From assembly GCF_032854445.1 (NCBI RefSeq), contig NC_088307.1:12910017-12974016 (forward strand): 64,000 bases of DNA, in the 5' to 3' direction. The translations under genes and the position numbers were made by a program. This document shows, piece by piece, positions 22,890 through 37,000 of the stretch (the first letter of the stretch is position 1; each line of letters opens with the position of its first letter). The notes under the pieces are model-generated. The model ran no database searches. It was not told the origin of the DNA and saw nothing but the letters and a program-made list of their open reading frames with translations. The stretch comes from Liolophura sinensis (taxonomy: Eukaryota; Mollusca; Polyplacophora; Chitonida; Chitonidae).

Positions 22890-23235
22890 GTGCCGGCCCA
22901 GACAGCTCAGTTGGTAGAGCGTCCCCTTAGGGGGCAGTGTAACCAGGGTCAATCCTGAGTTGGGTCTCATGTAAGACCTTAAAAGAGGCGCTTGGCGTTC
23001 AGCATGAAGGGGATAGTGCAATGACTGGTTGACCCGTATCAGTATAATGGCTGGCGCGGGGCGCCTAACTTGCCTTCGGTAAGTCGTCTCGGTGAAGCAG
23101 CACTAGATAAAAGGGCGGTGAAAATCCGTCCTGCAAGAAGGAGGCACATGGCATGCACTCTAAGGACTCCTCCGTCGTCACATGACTGAAAAGTTGTTCA
23201 GCACAACGTTAAACGTCAAGCACCCACTCACTCAC
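22890..23235 (+). mobile_element. SINE family B, full length
   Basis: GCCGGCCCAGACAGCTCAGTTGG (A-box region), GGGTCAATCCTGAG (B-box), GCATGAAGGGGATAGTGCAATG, GTATCAGTATAATGGCTGG, AATCCGTCCTGCAAGAAGG, ending AACGTTAAACGTCAAGCAC. Confidence 0.85.
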
Positions 23236-23519
23236 TTACTCAAACTTTGAATATACCCATATGTTTCAACACTGCAGGCTATAGCCCTGCCATTCAGGTT
23301 GAATTTCCTGCTTGTTTTATGAGTTGTTTTCCAAGTTCGCGGCTTGAAACTAAATTAGGGCGCATGAAAATGTCTTAGATGTCACAAAGACTGACGTTAG
23401 CTAATCGAATTGTGTTTAATTGCCATTGAATATAGAGATTAAATTTAACATAGAGGCACGTGGGTTGTTTGCAGCGAAGAATGACCGGTCGTGCGCCTTC
23501 CAAACAACGGTCTTGCATT

Positions 23520-23640
23520 GCTTATTTATTTATTTATTTATTTATTTATTTGATTGGTGATTACTGAAGAAGGAAGGCATTATGGTGAGAAGAAACCGTG
23601 CATAGCCAGCAATTAGGAAAACCCAAGACCTTCCCACGTA
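23520..23640 (-). mobile_element. SINE family A, reverse, rearranged 3' part
   Basis: It starts with a (TTTA)n stretch, the complement of the AATAAAT tail, then TTTGATTGGTG and GGCATTATGGTGAGAAGAAACC. Internal pieces are missing. Confidence 0.7.
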
Positions 23641-24604
23641 GCACTCACAGCGATTGTGTTTTATTGTCCATTGTTGATATCCAAATGCAGTTCTCCCTTA
23701 ACTTTAACAGAAAGTCTGTTATTTGAATGGTGATAAAATGTATTCTGTTATTCCAGCAGATTATTCTGTTAAAGAGGGATTGTATTACACTAACAGGATA
23801 TTATGTTGAATAAGACACATTATTATGTTATAACAATGGTCTACATCACTTAGCATCTAGCATCACTCAGACAACAGACTTCCTGTTAAAATTAACATTA
23901 TTTTTTTGAGTGTGTAGTTTTCAACAAACTTCATGTAACACCACCAAAGTCACGATTGATCGTTTGATGTGACCAAAGTCCCGAGAACGATCGAAGAAGA
24001 GGAACTGCCCAGGTTCCTTCCAGTGTGGACATGGATCAACATCAGCGAAAGAGGTAATTAGGTCTAAAGAAAGGGAAGAAAATTTTCCAGTTCTTCGAGA
24101 TTGTAGATCTTTGATTAACAAAAATTCCCGCAATTTTTTTTTCACAAAATATTGTTTTTTCGGAAATGATGCTGTTGATGTAGACTTAAAATGCGACGTG
24201 TTTTGATATGATTTGTTGCGTCGGATAAAGAAAGGAAAACATCCCAAGCTGTATATGATTTACATACTTGTGTATCAGTTTATTTATTATTTCTTTTTAA
24301 CATAGTCATCATTTGTGAAACCATTCCTTTTTCGTCCTCCAAGTTGTCCAAGGTCAAACAGGATGAGTTTTTAACACTTGCTAAAATAAAAGAGAAAAAT
24401 ACAGATTATGTGTTTATGAAAATAGATGTTAAAACAGTTGTATTGTATAAAATATGATTGCCCAGGGAGTAACACCAGAGCAGCGATGATAATGCCATCT
24501 ACCTATGATGCTAACCGTACCAGTGACTTCCATAAGATGGCAAGTCATAATGAATGAATAATGATATTTAAACATGGAAAACACATAAAAACTACATAAA
24601 CTAC
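23641..24604. other. Intergenic, nothing recognised
   Basis: Contains a 108-codon open frame on the minus strand (23921-24247) with no recognised domain. A TTTATTTATTATTT stretch at about 24279 (AATAAA on the minus strand) could serve as a distal poly(A) signal for the CRISP gene upstream on that strand, but this is speculative. Confidence 0.4.
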
Positions 24605-24785
24605 ATTTACGCCTTACTTAAGAATATTTTACTTAGAGCGGGAGGAAACAGGCAGAGCCCAGGGAAAACCCCACGACCATCCCTAGATTGCTGCCAGATC
24701 TTCCCACGCAGAGCCGGAGAGGAAGCAAGCAAAACCTGGACTTGGCAAGTTTATCACCTCGACTATGGAGCCCCGCGCCCCCCCC
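24605..24785 (-). mobile_element. SINE family A, reverse orientation
   Basis: TTTACGCCTTACTTAAGAATATT, GAGCGGGAGGAAACAGGCAG, CCCACGACCATCCCTAGATTGC and GCCGGAGAGGAAGC, ending in CTATGGAGCCCCGCGCCCCC, which is the reversed head. Confidence 0.85.
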
Positions 24786-25034
24786 ATATTAATATCATAA
24801 TTTAGATTAAATGCATATGTTTATATATAAACAACATTTTTTGATTCAATTTAAGTTATTACACATGCATGCCTACATTATTATGCAAAGGCTATGTATA
24901 TAGAGGTGGTCCCAAATTCCCACTGCTGCTTTTTGAGTTACAAGATTTACTTTGTGAAGTGCCGGAGAACTCCTTCAGAGAGAATAAATACCGAAACAGC
25001 GTGCCATGGTTTCGTAAGCAATGGAGGTGCATAC

Positions 25035-28000
25035 TCACTCGCAGGTCTTCAAGCAATGCGTGAAATAATAACCACACCAGCCCTTTGACTTGACATAATT
25101 ACAAGTACCGGCCGTGCTGAGGTCTTGGCATCCATCGGTATCTGAAACAAAACGTTTGTCAGGTGCCGTGCTTTCAACAAAATACTCCATTTAAAAAAAA
25201 AGGCTGTTTTCTGAGTAATGTTAGAACATGTATTGTCATTGCAGCAGATTATTCTGTTAAATATAATACACATACTCTAGTAATTCGACATACCCAAAAC
25301 TAAAAATTGTACTTGGTGCCGCCTTGCTTCATGCTCAGCACTGAAAGTTTAGAGCATGGAGACAGGACTGATTGGCCAGGGACCAGTATATGTCTTGACT
25401 AGGTGGGGTATGTCTGGCTCACCCTGCCATAAGAAGACACATTATATGCACCCACACATATAATCATATCTATTAACATATGCCCGTAACGTGGTTATAC
25501 ACGTAAAAACCTTCCCTAGTACCAATGTTCTTTAACGTGAGTACACTGGCAAATGGACAGAAGACAAAGAAATACAGGCCCGAGGGCTGATTTAACCCCA
25601 TCACACCAGTCTACCAAAGCGTTACAATTTCTCTAAAGTTCTTTACCTTCCAAGTGGACATTCTGAAATACTGTATGGTTATTACAGTTATAGAAACTGT
25701 ATAATATACTTACTTATGCAGTCAGTTTCGCCTTCGTTACATTTTACTGTAAACAGACAAACGTAACAAAATAAAAATGTTCACCTGAAATTTTAGCACA
25801 AGAATAGTCAATTGTGTTTCAACAGTAGATAATTTTGTTTTTGAAGTAAGAAATTCTTAAAAGTGGAGTTAACCACCGATCAGATCACTAATACATTTTT
25901 AAATTTTAAAACGCTTAGTTTTGCCCCAGGAGTTCTTCGTTTTCCTCTGATAGTCATACATTTTTGTTTTGAACGTGGTAAATGTTGTTTTTCCAAAATG
26001 ATTACTGTTTTTGCACTATCTCTCACACGTTACCCCTTTTGAAAACCGTATTCTTGTAAAAGTTAGACAACGTCACCGCTGATCATCTATGCAGAAGACG
26101 AATTCCTCCACATCTTTCTTATGGATACATATATCCAAGTCTTAAACCTATGAAGCCACATTACGAAGATGATTTGTTTTAACTCAGTTTATTACTTAAA
26201 TTTTTCGTTAATATAATGCACATAATGAATTTAACTCTTTTATCGCTAAGGGTAAGCAATTCCTGCATTATCATGTTAACTGTCGAAGATGGTACTAATA
26301 TCTATTATTGTCACATTTACAATAAAATGTTTGAAGAAAAAAAAAACGATAGAGAAAACTGAGGAAATGAACTTCTAAAACACGACGGGACAGGTGATCA
26401 GTGAAAAAAGGTTGCCTAGCAATTATCTCAAAAAATGTCAGATGATACAATAGGACTGCTTTTACCTTTAACGATGAAAATAGTTCGAACTCGAAACTTC
26501 CCTGTTATCGCATTATAGGTCTTGTCGTCTTTACCTCTATCGCTATACGAGTGCTTATCCTTGCAGGGCTCACTCTGGCTTCAGTGGTTGACGAGTAAAG
26601 CGAATTTTGTTCAAAGACATGTAACACATTTCGGCAAATGAAGTTGCCAGAGCGACAGACCAGTTCAGACCAATCAGAGTACTGGTCTTAAGAGGCCAAG
26701 GCAAACTTCAGGTCAACTGATCACACAACATGGATTTATAAAAACAACATGTGACGAGAAGATATGTATGTTCTGAGAGCTTTCATTGGATGATCAACAC
26801 TAACATGTATTTGGGTGGAACTAGTTCGTATTTAGATCAAACTACCAACAGAACATATTTCAGAAAATCAATCTAATCCTTTTTTATTAGTTTTCCATCT
26901 TCAGCGTATCACAGCATGCTTGTTAAAATTGGCAGACTGACCCTATCGTGCCATAAAGCAAAGAGGTCTCGCCATAAAGGGACACCACTCTGTTATCATA
27001 ACGTCCTATCTTGAAACCTGCGTATTGGTATGAGTTGGTTAGAATTTGTATAAGATTCCTGCAATTCAGTGAAGTTAATGATGGATGTCTTACCACACAA
27101 GCCATCTTCACACCTAGACCAGTCAAAGGAGCATTCGCTGCACTCGGAGCCTTCTTCGTACAGTTTCTCACCGCTGATTCCCGACAAGCTGAAATACAAA
27201 ACAACACGAGGACAGATCTATTACTAGTTTCACAACTCCAAAATGGACGTGGCCAAATGGCTGTTACTAGCGCAGCAAAATGACACCGGAGCCTCTCGCA
27301 AATACAAGTACATCTCCTACTGCCTTTCTCTCCTTTTTGCGGGAAAGCCTTACGGCAACCTGCGGATGGTCGAGGGTTTTTCTTTCTGCCCGGTTTCCTC
27401 CCGCCATAATGCTGGCCGCCATGGCAAAAGTGAATACACACCCCAGTCAAATAAATTATCAAATAAATTATCAAATAAATCAGTTAATGTATCAAAACGG
27501 AAATCGAAAAATGGTACCTAAACATCCTTTGACGTGTAAACTACTCGACCCTCTGATTGCATACTGATGGAAAGCGCATGGGCCACCCCATACGCTCAAT
27601 TCCCAGGACTGCCACCACCAGACGAAAAATTGTGAACAAAAACCTCGATCAATTTAAGCCACAACGCCAAAGGTCTCTGAGGTGATAGAGCGGGAAGCAA
27701 AAGCAAAACCCCGGCTTTCATCTTTATTTGCCGTTGCCACATGGTATGCATGCAATCTTTTACAGATATCGTACACTTCACTGATCTGTCAATAAGTGAT
27801 GAGGTAGACCTGGTCTAAACAAAAGCACGTGTGGTCAGGTGTCAACCTTGTCCATTGGTGTCAGTGATGTAAAACGAGCACAGGAAACGGTGATAGCACT
27901 GTCGCTGAATAAGGTAAGAAAATATCTAAAATGCTAAAAACCTCTTAGGGCGAATTTTGGAAGAGACGATGCCGATTGTGTATTTCTTGATTTCAATCGG

Positions 28001-31000
28001 ATTTAACGCTATGCTCAAGAGCATTTCGCCCGTACGACATATTACTTTTAGGAGTGGGTCAGCGACCCCGGAGTAAACCACGGACATTTGGCAAGTTAGT
28101 GACGAACTTTCCGATGTGTGCATAACGTTCCGATGTGTATAGCATATTACACATGCGTGGAAGCAACGTGAACTTCTTGTAAAGTCAAGTAAACATAGGG
28201 GCGATGTAGACGGCTTATTGCTTCTAAGCCCGCAAGGGCTGGCTGTACTTACGGAAACTCGAAATTGAAAACACAGAAGGAGACACGAGTAGGGCTGTTT
28301 GTGAAATCGTGCATGCCGCTGTTGTTTTCCCAGAGTTCGCAGAAGTTACAAGCAGCACCTATCTTCGTCTGTTTATAAATCATCATCTACAAGAAAAAAG
28401 GATAATGTGAACTCACCACAAAAGGCTTAAAATACAGTAGGTTGATTATAGCAATGCCCCCCCCCCCCCCCCCACGATACAACGTATACAAGTATACATG
28501 TACATGTACAGGCCCTATCAGATAAAAGAAAAAACAATCATTTGGGATTCCTTAGTGTACAGCTAAACATTGACATGAGGAAACATTTTGATGAATGGCA
28601 TAAATAAATAAATAAATATCAGAAAGTTCATATTTTGTAATTGTTCTTTCAAATTTTCGATTTCTGAGGCATTTTTCACTGTGGGGGTGGAGAGGGTGGT
28701 GGTGGGTGGGCAGATTTCTCAAAATTGAAATATTTTCCTAATTGTTCTTGAAGGATCATAAAGTCTTGATGTTCTCAAACTGGTTTTCTTTCTCCTGATT
28801 ATGTTACTAGCTTCCCATAATCTAACCTTTCTTGATGTTCAGGAAAGAAAGCGTTTATACTCAATTAGTACGTTAGTAGATGGTACAGTGTTTCAACCGG
28901 GCTCTGTCCGGTCTCTACAACAGTAAAATATTGTCGAGTACGGCATAAAACGCTCATCCAAATAAATAAATAAATAAAACAAACTTGACGGTTTGTTGTT
29001 ATGGCATAACTTACCATTCTGTAGTGGTTACATTCTCCACTTCCCAGGCAGCCAGAATCCGGGTAATTATAGTGAACTATCTCGTTGTAGAAAAAATCCA
29101 TGTAATATTCCAGTTCAGAGGGTCCCATGTAAGTAATGGAGGAGTTGAAGTTGCCAGCAATGATGTTCTGCCCAATAATCATCTTACCACCAGGAACACT
29201 AAACATGAAACACAAATGGGGAATGTATTTGAATATTTGTTTACTATCTTTCTTTTCATTTAGGCACACTCTATTTGTCTGAGTTTTGAACTTTGTATTG
29301 CACAAGGTTTTTTTTATCACGAACAACAGAGCAATGTCGGGACCAGATTAAATTTACACCAAGGCGTACATGTATGAAGAAATTCGAAACATAGTTTCAG
29401 ATAACAGTGAAATGCTTTTTAAAATATAACAATTAAAATTCTGATACAAACATACGGTGATCGGTTAATCTACAGTTTGAGACACTGAACTTTTGTCAAG
29501 CAAAACACTTTACTGTGTTCAATCATATCAGAGTAAGAATTCCCTCAGTAATTCAAAATGGTCTTGCAGCAACCTGCATATGGTTGTGGGTTTCCCCCGG
29601 GTTCTGTTCGGTTGCGTCTTACCATAATGTTGGCGTCATCGTATAAGTGAAATATCCTTGAGCACAGCGTAAAACGCTAATCAAATAATTTTTTTTTAAT
29701 TCAGAGACGGGGAGCTTCGTGGCCTAGTGGTTAGCATGTTAGAACGGCACAATGACCCATGAGCTTTTCATCAATGCGACGACTGTAACGTTTTGCCTAA
29801 CTCATGCTGGCTTCCTTCCCGGGCGTACGTGGGAAGGTATGCCATCACCTTGTGGCTGGTCGTGAGTTTCCCCCAGGCTCTACAGCACCCCATACTGCTA
29901 GCTACCGTTGTATAAGTGAAATATTCTTGAGTAAGGTGTAAAACTCCAAAAAAATATATATATTCAAATGATTCATGGAAGCATGTTTCAGAATAAAGCC
30001 AAAAAGATTACAGTGGCTCGTAATCTGAATCCCTTTAATGATGCATTTGGTCATTAACGTTACACTCATTGACAGGAGGGCTACTTTATCAACGCAATTT
30101 CTACAAAACATGTAGCCTAAATTTTCATACACTTTTTTTTATTTATTTATTTCATTGGTGACAAAAAAAAAACATAATGATCGTGAGGATTTCATCGAGA
30201 AGGGAGCTTTTGTCCGGCGGGGCTTTTGTCCGGTGGAGCTTTTGCCCGTTCCTCATTTAATTGTATTTAATGTTGTATGCTTCCTGATTTGAATGCCGCG
30301 GGATATCACTAAGCATACTCCTTACAGCGCATTTGCCGCTCACTATGATTGCTTTATATCACTTCCACCACTAGATAACCTTGACCTTTGGACCTGCGCG
30401 ACCCACATAGGCTTTTTAAGGTTTAGCCTTATCACCAGTGTCCTCGCGAGGAACTATTTTATCAGCATTCATCAATAAAAGTGTTTCAGTGTTGGTCAGA
30501 ATCATCCCGTGCATAATTTTAGTAAAGAGAACGGATGTAAATAAAGTATCAACAGAACCAAAGATTGAGGCAGAGTTCCTTCTTGTCTCATCGGCGTGAC
30601 CCCAGTGACGTCAAGATTTGTGTACAAAATTTGGTAGTGGTGGCAGTGGTATAAAATGAACGTTAGTGTTAAGAAATATGAGCACTGAGGTGTGACATGA
30701 ACTTACTTTCTCAGATCGTTGTGCCCCCAAACGCAACTGTCGGCTACTCTCTGAGCTTGACAAGCCAGTTCGTCATCCCAAAACTAGACGAACAAACACA
30801 AAAAGACATAAAAGACACGCTGTACTGAAACAGACACCATTTTGTTTTAATCATAGCGCCCCCTACCTTCGAGCATCGAAATCAGTCAGAGTGATACCTT
30901 GTATCTATGTATCTTTGGCGTGAACATCATCGTTGTAAGTGTGTTTATTGTGATAGGGTAAGAAATATTCCTGATTTAAGTTTATATAAATAATAATTCA

Positions 31001-34000
31001 TTCCTTCCGAATCACCAACCACCTAATGCGAACAGCTATCTTCACAAGCTTATTACTGGATTTAGGTTACACGAGTGAACTAATTTTGTTTACTATACGC
31101 AAAGAATTTAATTAAGCAATTAAATAGAGTACAGTCCAGACTTGTGTGCGCCAAAAATTTACCTACTTTACTAGTGAATATGTAACTTCAATAATTTATA
31201 AAATTAGTGAATTGCACGCCGGTGTGGATGACAGAAAGTCTTTTAAAACTTTTGAAGTTTCTGCATAAGAAAGTTCGTCATCAAAGTTAATTGTTATCGG
31301 AACTTTGGCAGAAATTCAAGTCGAATGTGTAGTTTGAGAAGGATGCTCCCTGGTAAATCCCTCCAGTTGTCCTTGTGCGAGTGTCATGGCTCACATTGTG
31401 TGTTAAATTTTGTGAAAAAGGGCATCGTTCTGCAACGAAGAAGTACGGGATGGAACATATGAGTCCATTTCTTTGGATGTACTGGGTTGATAGGACAGGG
31501 CTATGCTTGAGGTTGAAGGCTTCGTGGGACAGGTGCACTTGAAATGATGTGTCTCATTATTTCCTGCATAACGTTACAATGAGAAGCTACAGCATAATTG
31601 TTGATGCTTGCAACATTTGTGTGACCAGTGAGTTGCTATGCTATTGCTATGAAGGAGTGGGGTACACGCAGTTTAACTAGAGCTATTGTTTGTTAAACGG
31701 CCAGATAAGTTAAACTTTTTGCCATAGTCTTCATTATGGATTTCCCATTGGCTGACATTTATACCACATGCTACTGGAAACTTTTCTCCTGTAGCTGGTG
31801 CCGAGGTAAAATGGTGAGAACACTTAATGTGCAGATGGTTTGAACGATAAATCTGGCCTGAAATGACAGCCGCATGCGCCACGGAATGGAATCTGGTCAA
31901 ACAAAAAATCACGAAGCACACGACACAAGAGAGCGACGCAAATAATTATTATAAACAGTTTGCCTTTGATAATATGGCATGCAGACAGTGTAGAAAATTA
32001 AACTTTTCCCGAAGGTTTAAGGACAGTAAACGGCGTGTTCATGTAAATAGGTCTGGACTGCATGGAAATTCCCGTTTAGAAAGACAGGTTTAAAATCCAG
32101 CCAGAGGTTACCCAGTGCGAAAGTATTTCGACGCGTGCGAATATTCAGGGGATGGTGATACGAGAAAATATCACACGGTTCTGTATCAGGCGGGTAACAC
32201 GCATAAGCATATGATAAATATACTCCCCAGGCTATTCATGTTGCTACTACTGCCTTTCTGGCATCAGGCACCATTGTGGTAGCTGTCTACTTGTATTTGG
32301 AAACATTAGTGCCTTAGTGGTTAAATTGCTTGTATTATTAAACTCCTATACTTACCAGTTTGTTCATGTTGCTACTGCCCTTCTGGTAGCGAGCACCGTT
32401 GTGGTAGTCGGTGATGAAGGCCTTCTGGTTACCGTCTAGCTGGGAATCTCGTGGGCATGATTCGGACAGGAACATAGTCTGGTGCTCCAGGGACCTCTTC
32501 TCAATACGATGCTCAACGCTCGACGACTCCACTCTAGGAAATAGATTAGTCAATTAATTGATTACACGGACCAATTAATTAACTACTCAGTAATCTTACA
32601 CTTATGCAACCTCTTTAAGGTTTGTTTATTAACCACCGATTTTGGCAAATTACTGACTACCCTTCCCACATATAACATATTTATATGCACACCATATTAG
32701 TGGAAAACAAGTGGAGACGCAAATCGCCACACAAGCGTCGTCGATCGCTTAGTTACCAAGGGCCTAGATAGGGGGAATCTACAAAGTCCCTGTCCCTAGG
32801 CAGGGTTGAACCCTTACCTCAAGTGTCCTAGCCATTGAAAAGCAGGTGCTCTGCATGGTAAATAGACACGTGTTCTATTTAATTATTTTATTGGTGTTTT
32901 ACTCAAGAATCTTTCACTGTTACAACGGCTGTCAGGTCTAAGTGTGTATGAGGAAACCGGAGGGGTCTTCATTTATTATTTTCCTCATTACATGTTACAG
33001 TTACATGGCTACATATAAGTAAGTTTATATCAATCGTGACAGTGTAGCGATGTGAAGTGCACTTACCTACTGGGTACCTAAAACTAAGTACGTTTCACGA
33101 AACTGGGGCCTGGGACCAATTTCTGAAGGCCATTTCTGACTTAAGTCAAAATTTGAAATGCGATCTTAACGCTCAGTTTACGGGCTTGAGAAATTACGAT
33201 TTTGTCCACCTCATGAATTTTATCTTTGGACAGATGTGTCCAAATTTCAACTTTCACTACCAAAAATTAAGCATTGTGAAGAGGTTTTAAATTTTTAAAT
33301 CAGTCAGAAATGGCTTTGTGGAATCGGCTCCTTATATTGAAAATTTCATTTATACATCGGAGGCGAGGAATCAAGAATGGCCGGAGTTTATTTATTTGTT
33401 TATTAAACTGACGGCTAACAAAGTTCTCAGGAATTCCACTTCTAGATGGGCGATGAAGTTTCCTGTTGGAGGAAAGGAAACCTCGCCATTCCCCGCATAT
33501 ACCTGGCACACGTGAAATAACATAGATTGTGGTTTGCAATTGGCTGTTAAGCTATTCAGTCTTTATTTCTATAAAGATTTCTATTGCACATACAGACATC
33601 ATACTTGGCTTATTAAATGAGATTTAATGTGGTTTATCAAGTGTTCCCGATCCACCACCAGCGGGCGCTTCCGTGAATAGCAATCTGGCCCATATCTCCA
33701 TCAATACTGCACCTACAGACATCATACTTGATACATCAATGACACTGAATGCGGTTTGTCACGCGTTGCCAATAATTCCCGATTCTAACACCACGGGACG
33801 CTTCCGTGTATGGCAGTCTGGCCCATATCTCCATTAACACTGCAGATGCAGACATCATTCTTGGTACATTAGTGACACGTGATGCGGGGTATCACGTGAT
33901 GACGAATATTCCTAGCACACCTCTTCACATAAAGTCGCTGTCGAAGCCGCGAGGCCTGGATGTACGCCCGTGGCATCACTGGTAAGGGATCAGTCGCTTG

Positions 34001-37000
34001 TGGCGATCTTTACTGCATATAAAATTCACCCCGTGTAGCAGGAATACGTAAAATAATCAGGTACAATAGTAACTGCATGCATTTTGAATATTCATACTGT
34101 TAAGGCGGGGTATTCTTTTCAAACATGTCTGATCGTTCCTGGTTTGCTAATCTTGAACATGTAATGCTTAACCCCGCTTCTCAACTTGAATTTCCTTCAG
34201 TAAGATAGGAATGACACGCGACCACGAGTGTATCGCATGACACGCAACTTTTGCTCTAAATTTTTACTCGGCTTTATACATGAATTTCACGCTAAAATAA
34301 CTAAGATTGATAATCATGGCAATCATGTATGGATTTCTCAGAATGTGTGGAACTGAAGACTATGAATAAATCCAACCGTAGCCCCTCAACGTGCAATTTC
34401 ACGCTAGAGACTTCCCCTTCGGCTTACATGAATTTCACACGCTATTCCTGATATCGCAGGTGATTATGTGATATTTACCAATTCGCAATAGCTGTGTCGT
34501 CTTATACTCAGGACCGTCGTAAATTTATAATGGCCCATGTTAAGGGATAGGTTGTCAATATATAAATTTCGCGGACCGACCGACCGACTTAAATGTCGAA
34601 TGATTTACAAAACATCCTCTCTCAGATTAAAAACAAAACATGTTAGTTTTCCAGTGTAATACATTCACATGTGAAATGAGCACTCAAGGCAATGAAATTT
34701 ACGCGTCAAGCCCAACGTTTGTATACCACTCGTGGATCATAAAGAGTCGTTCCAAGTCGAAAATCGCAAGACCCATTTCGAAAACAATCTAAAACAATGG
34801 TTCCTAAAGGGATATGTAAATAGTAAATAAAGCCAGTAACATGCATAGAAGAGAGAAGCAGTCAAAAGTTTTTAGTGATGCAGGAAAGCCAGTCGATGTT
34901 CTTGGCTGGCAGCCAGTTGAAATTTCGTAGTTCGTGAAAAATTTTCAGGTCGAAAGCAAATATAGGTATGTTAGTTGCTCATGAAAGCATCATGTTCATG
35001 CAATGTACATGGGTCTTTATTAAGCCCCTAGCCCTGGGTTAAGGGGAATTTACCAACCCACGTAATAGTCGGTTGGACTAATTCTAGTACCCGGCCTGTA
35101 CCCGTATATATGCCCGTATTGGTTTATCCTCGGGGTCTATACGGTGGGAAAAGGTCATTTGATGGTGTGAAAATGGATCATTAATTTGACCTCTACACTA
35201 TGGGCAGCCTTTGTAGCAGATGTGACTGGCATAGGGCACTAGTATTTATAAATAACAACCATAATGTTGCAACTATGGCAAAGTAATTTGGTAATTTTCC
35301 GCATCCAGAGTAATGATGGACATTCATGCTTTCAACAAGGCTATAAATGTATATCAAATCTGGGGCCTTCATTCATAAATATATCTATAGATGTATATAA
35401 ATATATTGGTAATACCGTCAGTTAATACGAGTATTAAATCCGCTTCTATAAGGCAATAATCTGTAATGATCACGTGATCATGCTATAATTATTGCATCTA
35501 TGCCATTAATTACTCTATTTACGTGTTCAACTACGAGGCATTTCTTTCCATCTGCCATGATTTGTCTTTGAAATTTTTACTAATGCAAAAAAGAGTTGTT
35601 TTGTTCGGTGTTCAGTATAATAACATGGCACGTTGTCCAACTTTTCTCACCTAGACGGCATCAATCATCAGCAAAACTATTCTGAGAAAGAATGTCAGGT
35701 TGTATAAAGAGTTCATAGTTTGTATGAATGGATACATTGTCATTTGGTATGACTGTACTTTAACGTCATGTTCGAGAACTGTTCATTGACGCTGGAATAG
35801 ACCTCTATGCCCGGGATATGTTTTTTTTTTTTTTTTTTTGTAAAACATGTCCTATCCCCCTTATGATAAATGTCAAGCGATGCATCATTAAATAATGACA
35901 CCGTTTTGTGTTACGTGTTAACGACGGATCAGTTGCTATAAATTATACTAAAACTTCTCCTACCGGTAGCATTGGTGATGCTGTAATCTAGATTAAAGAA
36001 CCTATTCACATTGCGGGGTTGAGCGTACATGTACTTTAAAGGTAGATAAAATGTTAGCATGGTGGGGTTAGGTCTACATAATTATGAACAAAGAGGGCAT
36101 TCCAAGGGATTAACAATTGTGCATAAAAACGTAAATGATTATATGGAATAATCCCTTTGTGTAACCATCTAATCCAAGACACACAATTTATTTATCCGAT
36201 TCTTAATTAATGCCATAATCAAGACTTTTTCACGTGTACTATATTGGTCAATGTTATATGTTGGGGAAAGAGGATTACCTTGAGTGGACTACCGACCTTT
36301 GGCAAGTTACTGACGAACTTTCTCATGCGTGCCGTTTATATATGCAACAGTTGAGTGGTCTCTCACAAACGTTAGGGTGGACATACGTACATAAGAGCGT
36401 CTTTGACCCTCCAATAAGTTCCAACAAGTAATGAGACGGGGGCGAGGTTGGTTGGTGGTTGGTTGGGGGGGGGGAGGGGGTGTGGTCAACATTCTACAAA
36501 TTGCGTTTCAAAAGGCAGGTTTGAACCTGCATTTCGTGTGTGCAGCAGGACGTTTGAAATGCAAACGCCTGGACCACTCGGTTTGCCCTCTGCCACTAAA
36601 AGACACAAACGCTGGGGTAATATACATCTAAAAAGTTCTCTCTTTTAGCATTGAAAATTCGTTGAGTACTTTTGTCTTGTGACGGACAAGTTTCCAATGT
36701 TTAGTATACCAAACAATCCAGACGATTTTTGAGGCCTGTAAAATTAGGCCTTTCGGGAGTCATTTGAAAGCTACATTCATAGGTAGGACGACTATTTAAC
36801 TATACCAGTCTGTTTTCTATGGAACACGTTCAGATCATGACTCGATTAAACATACTCTTGTCTGTTTCCCCACATTAAATCATACCTACATGTTAGCTGT
36901 GAAAAGCTGTCTCGCTAAGAATGGTTTTATTAATTAACCATTAGGGGCCGATTCCACATTTCTGACTCAAGTCAAAATTTAAAACATTTCCACAACACTC

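Noticed and set aside
23921-24247. 108-codon minus-strand frame
   Set aside because: No recognised motif and no neighbouring exon signals; kept only as unsupported.
25035-25141. ShK-like domain read as an independent peptide toxin gene
   Set aside because: It is the last exon of the CAP gene with matching phase and no signal peptide of its own.
26923-27474. 183-codon minus-strand open frame
   Set aside because: It runs across CRISP exon 6 and a SINE in the wrong frame; the spliced exon explains the conserved part.
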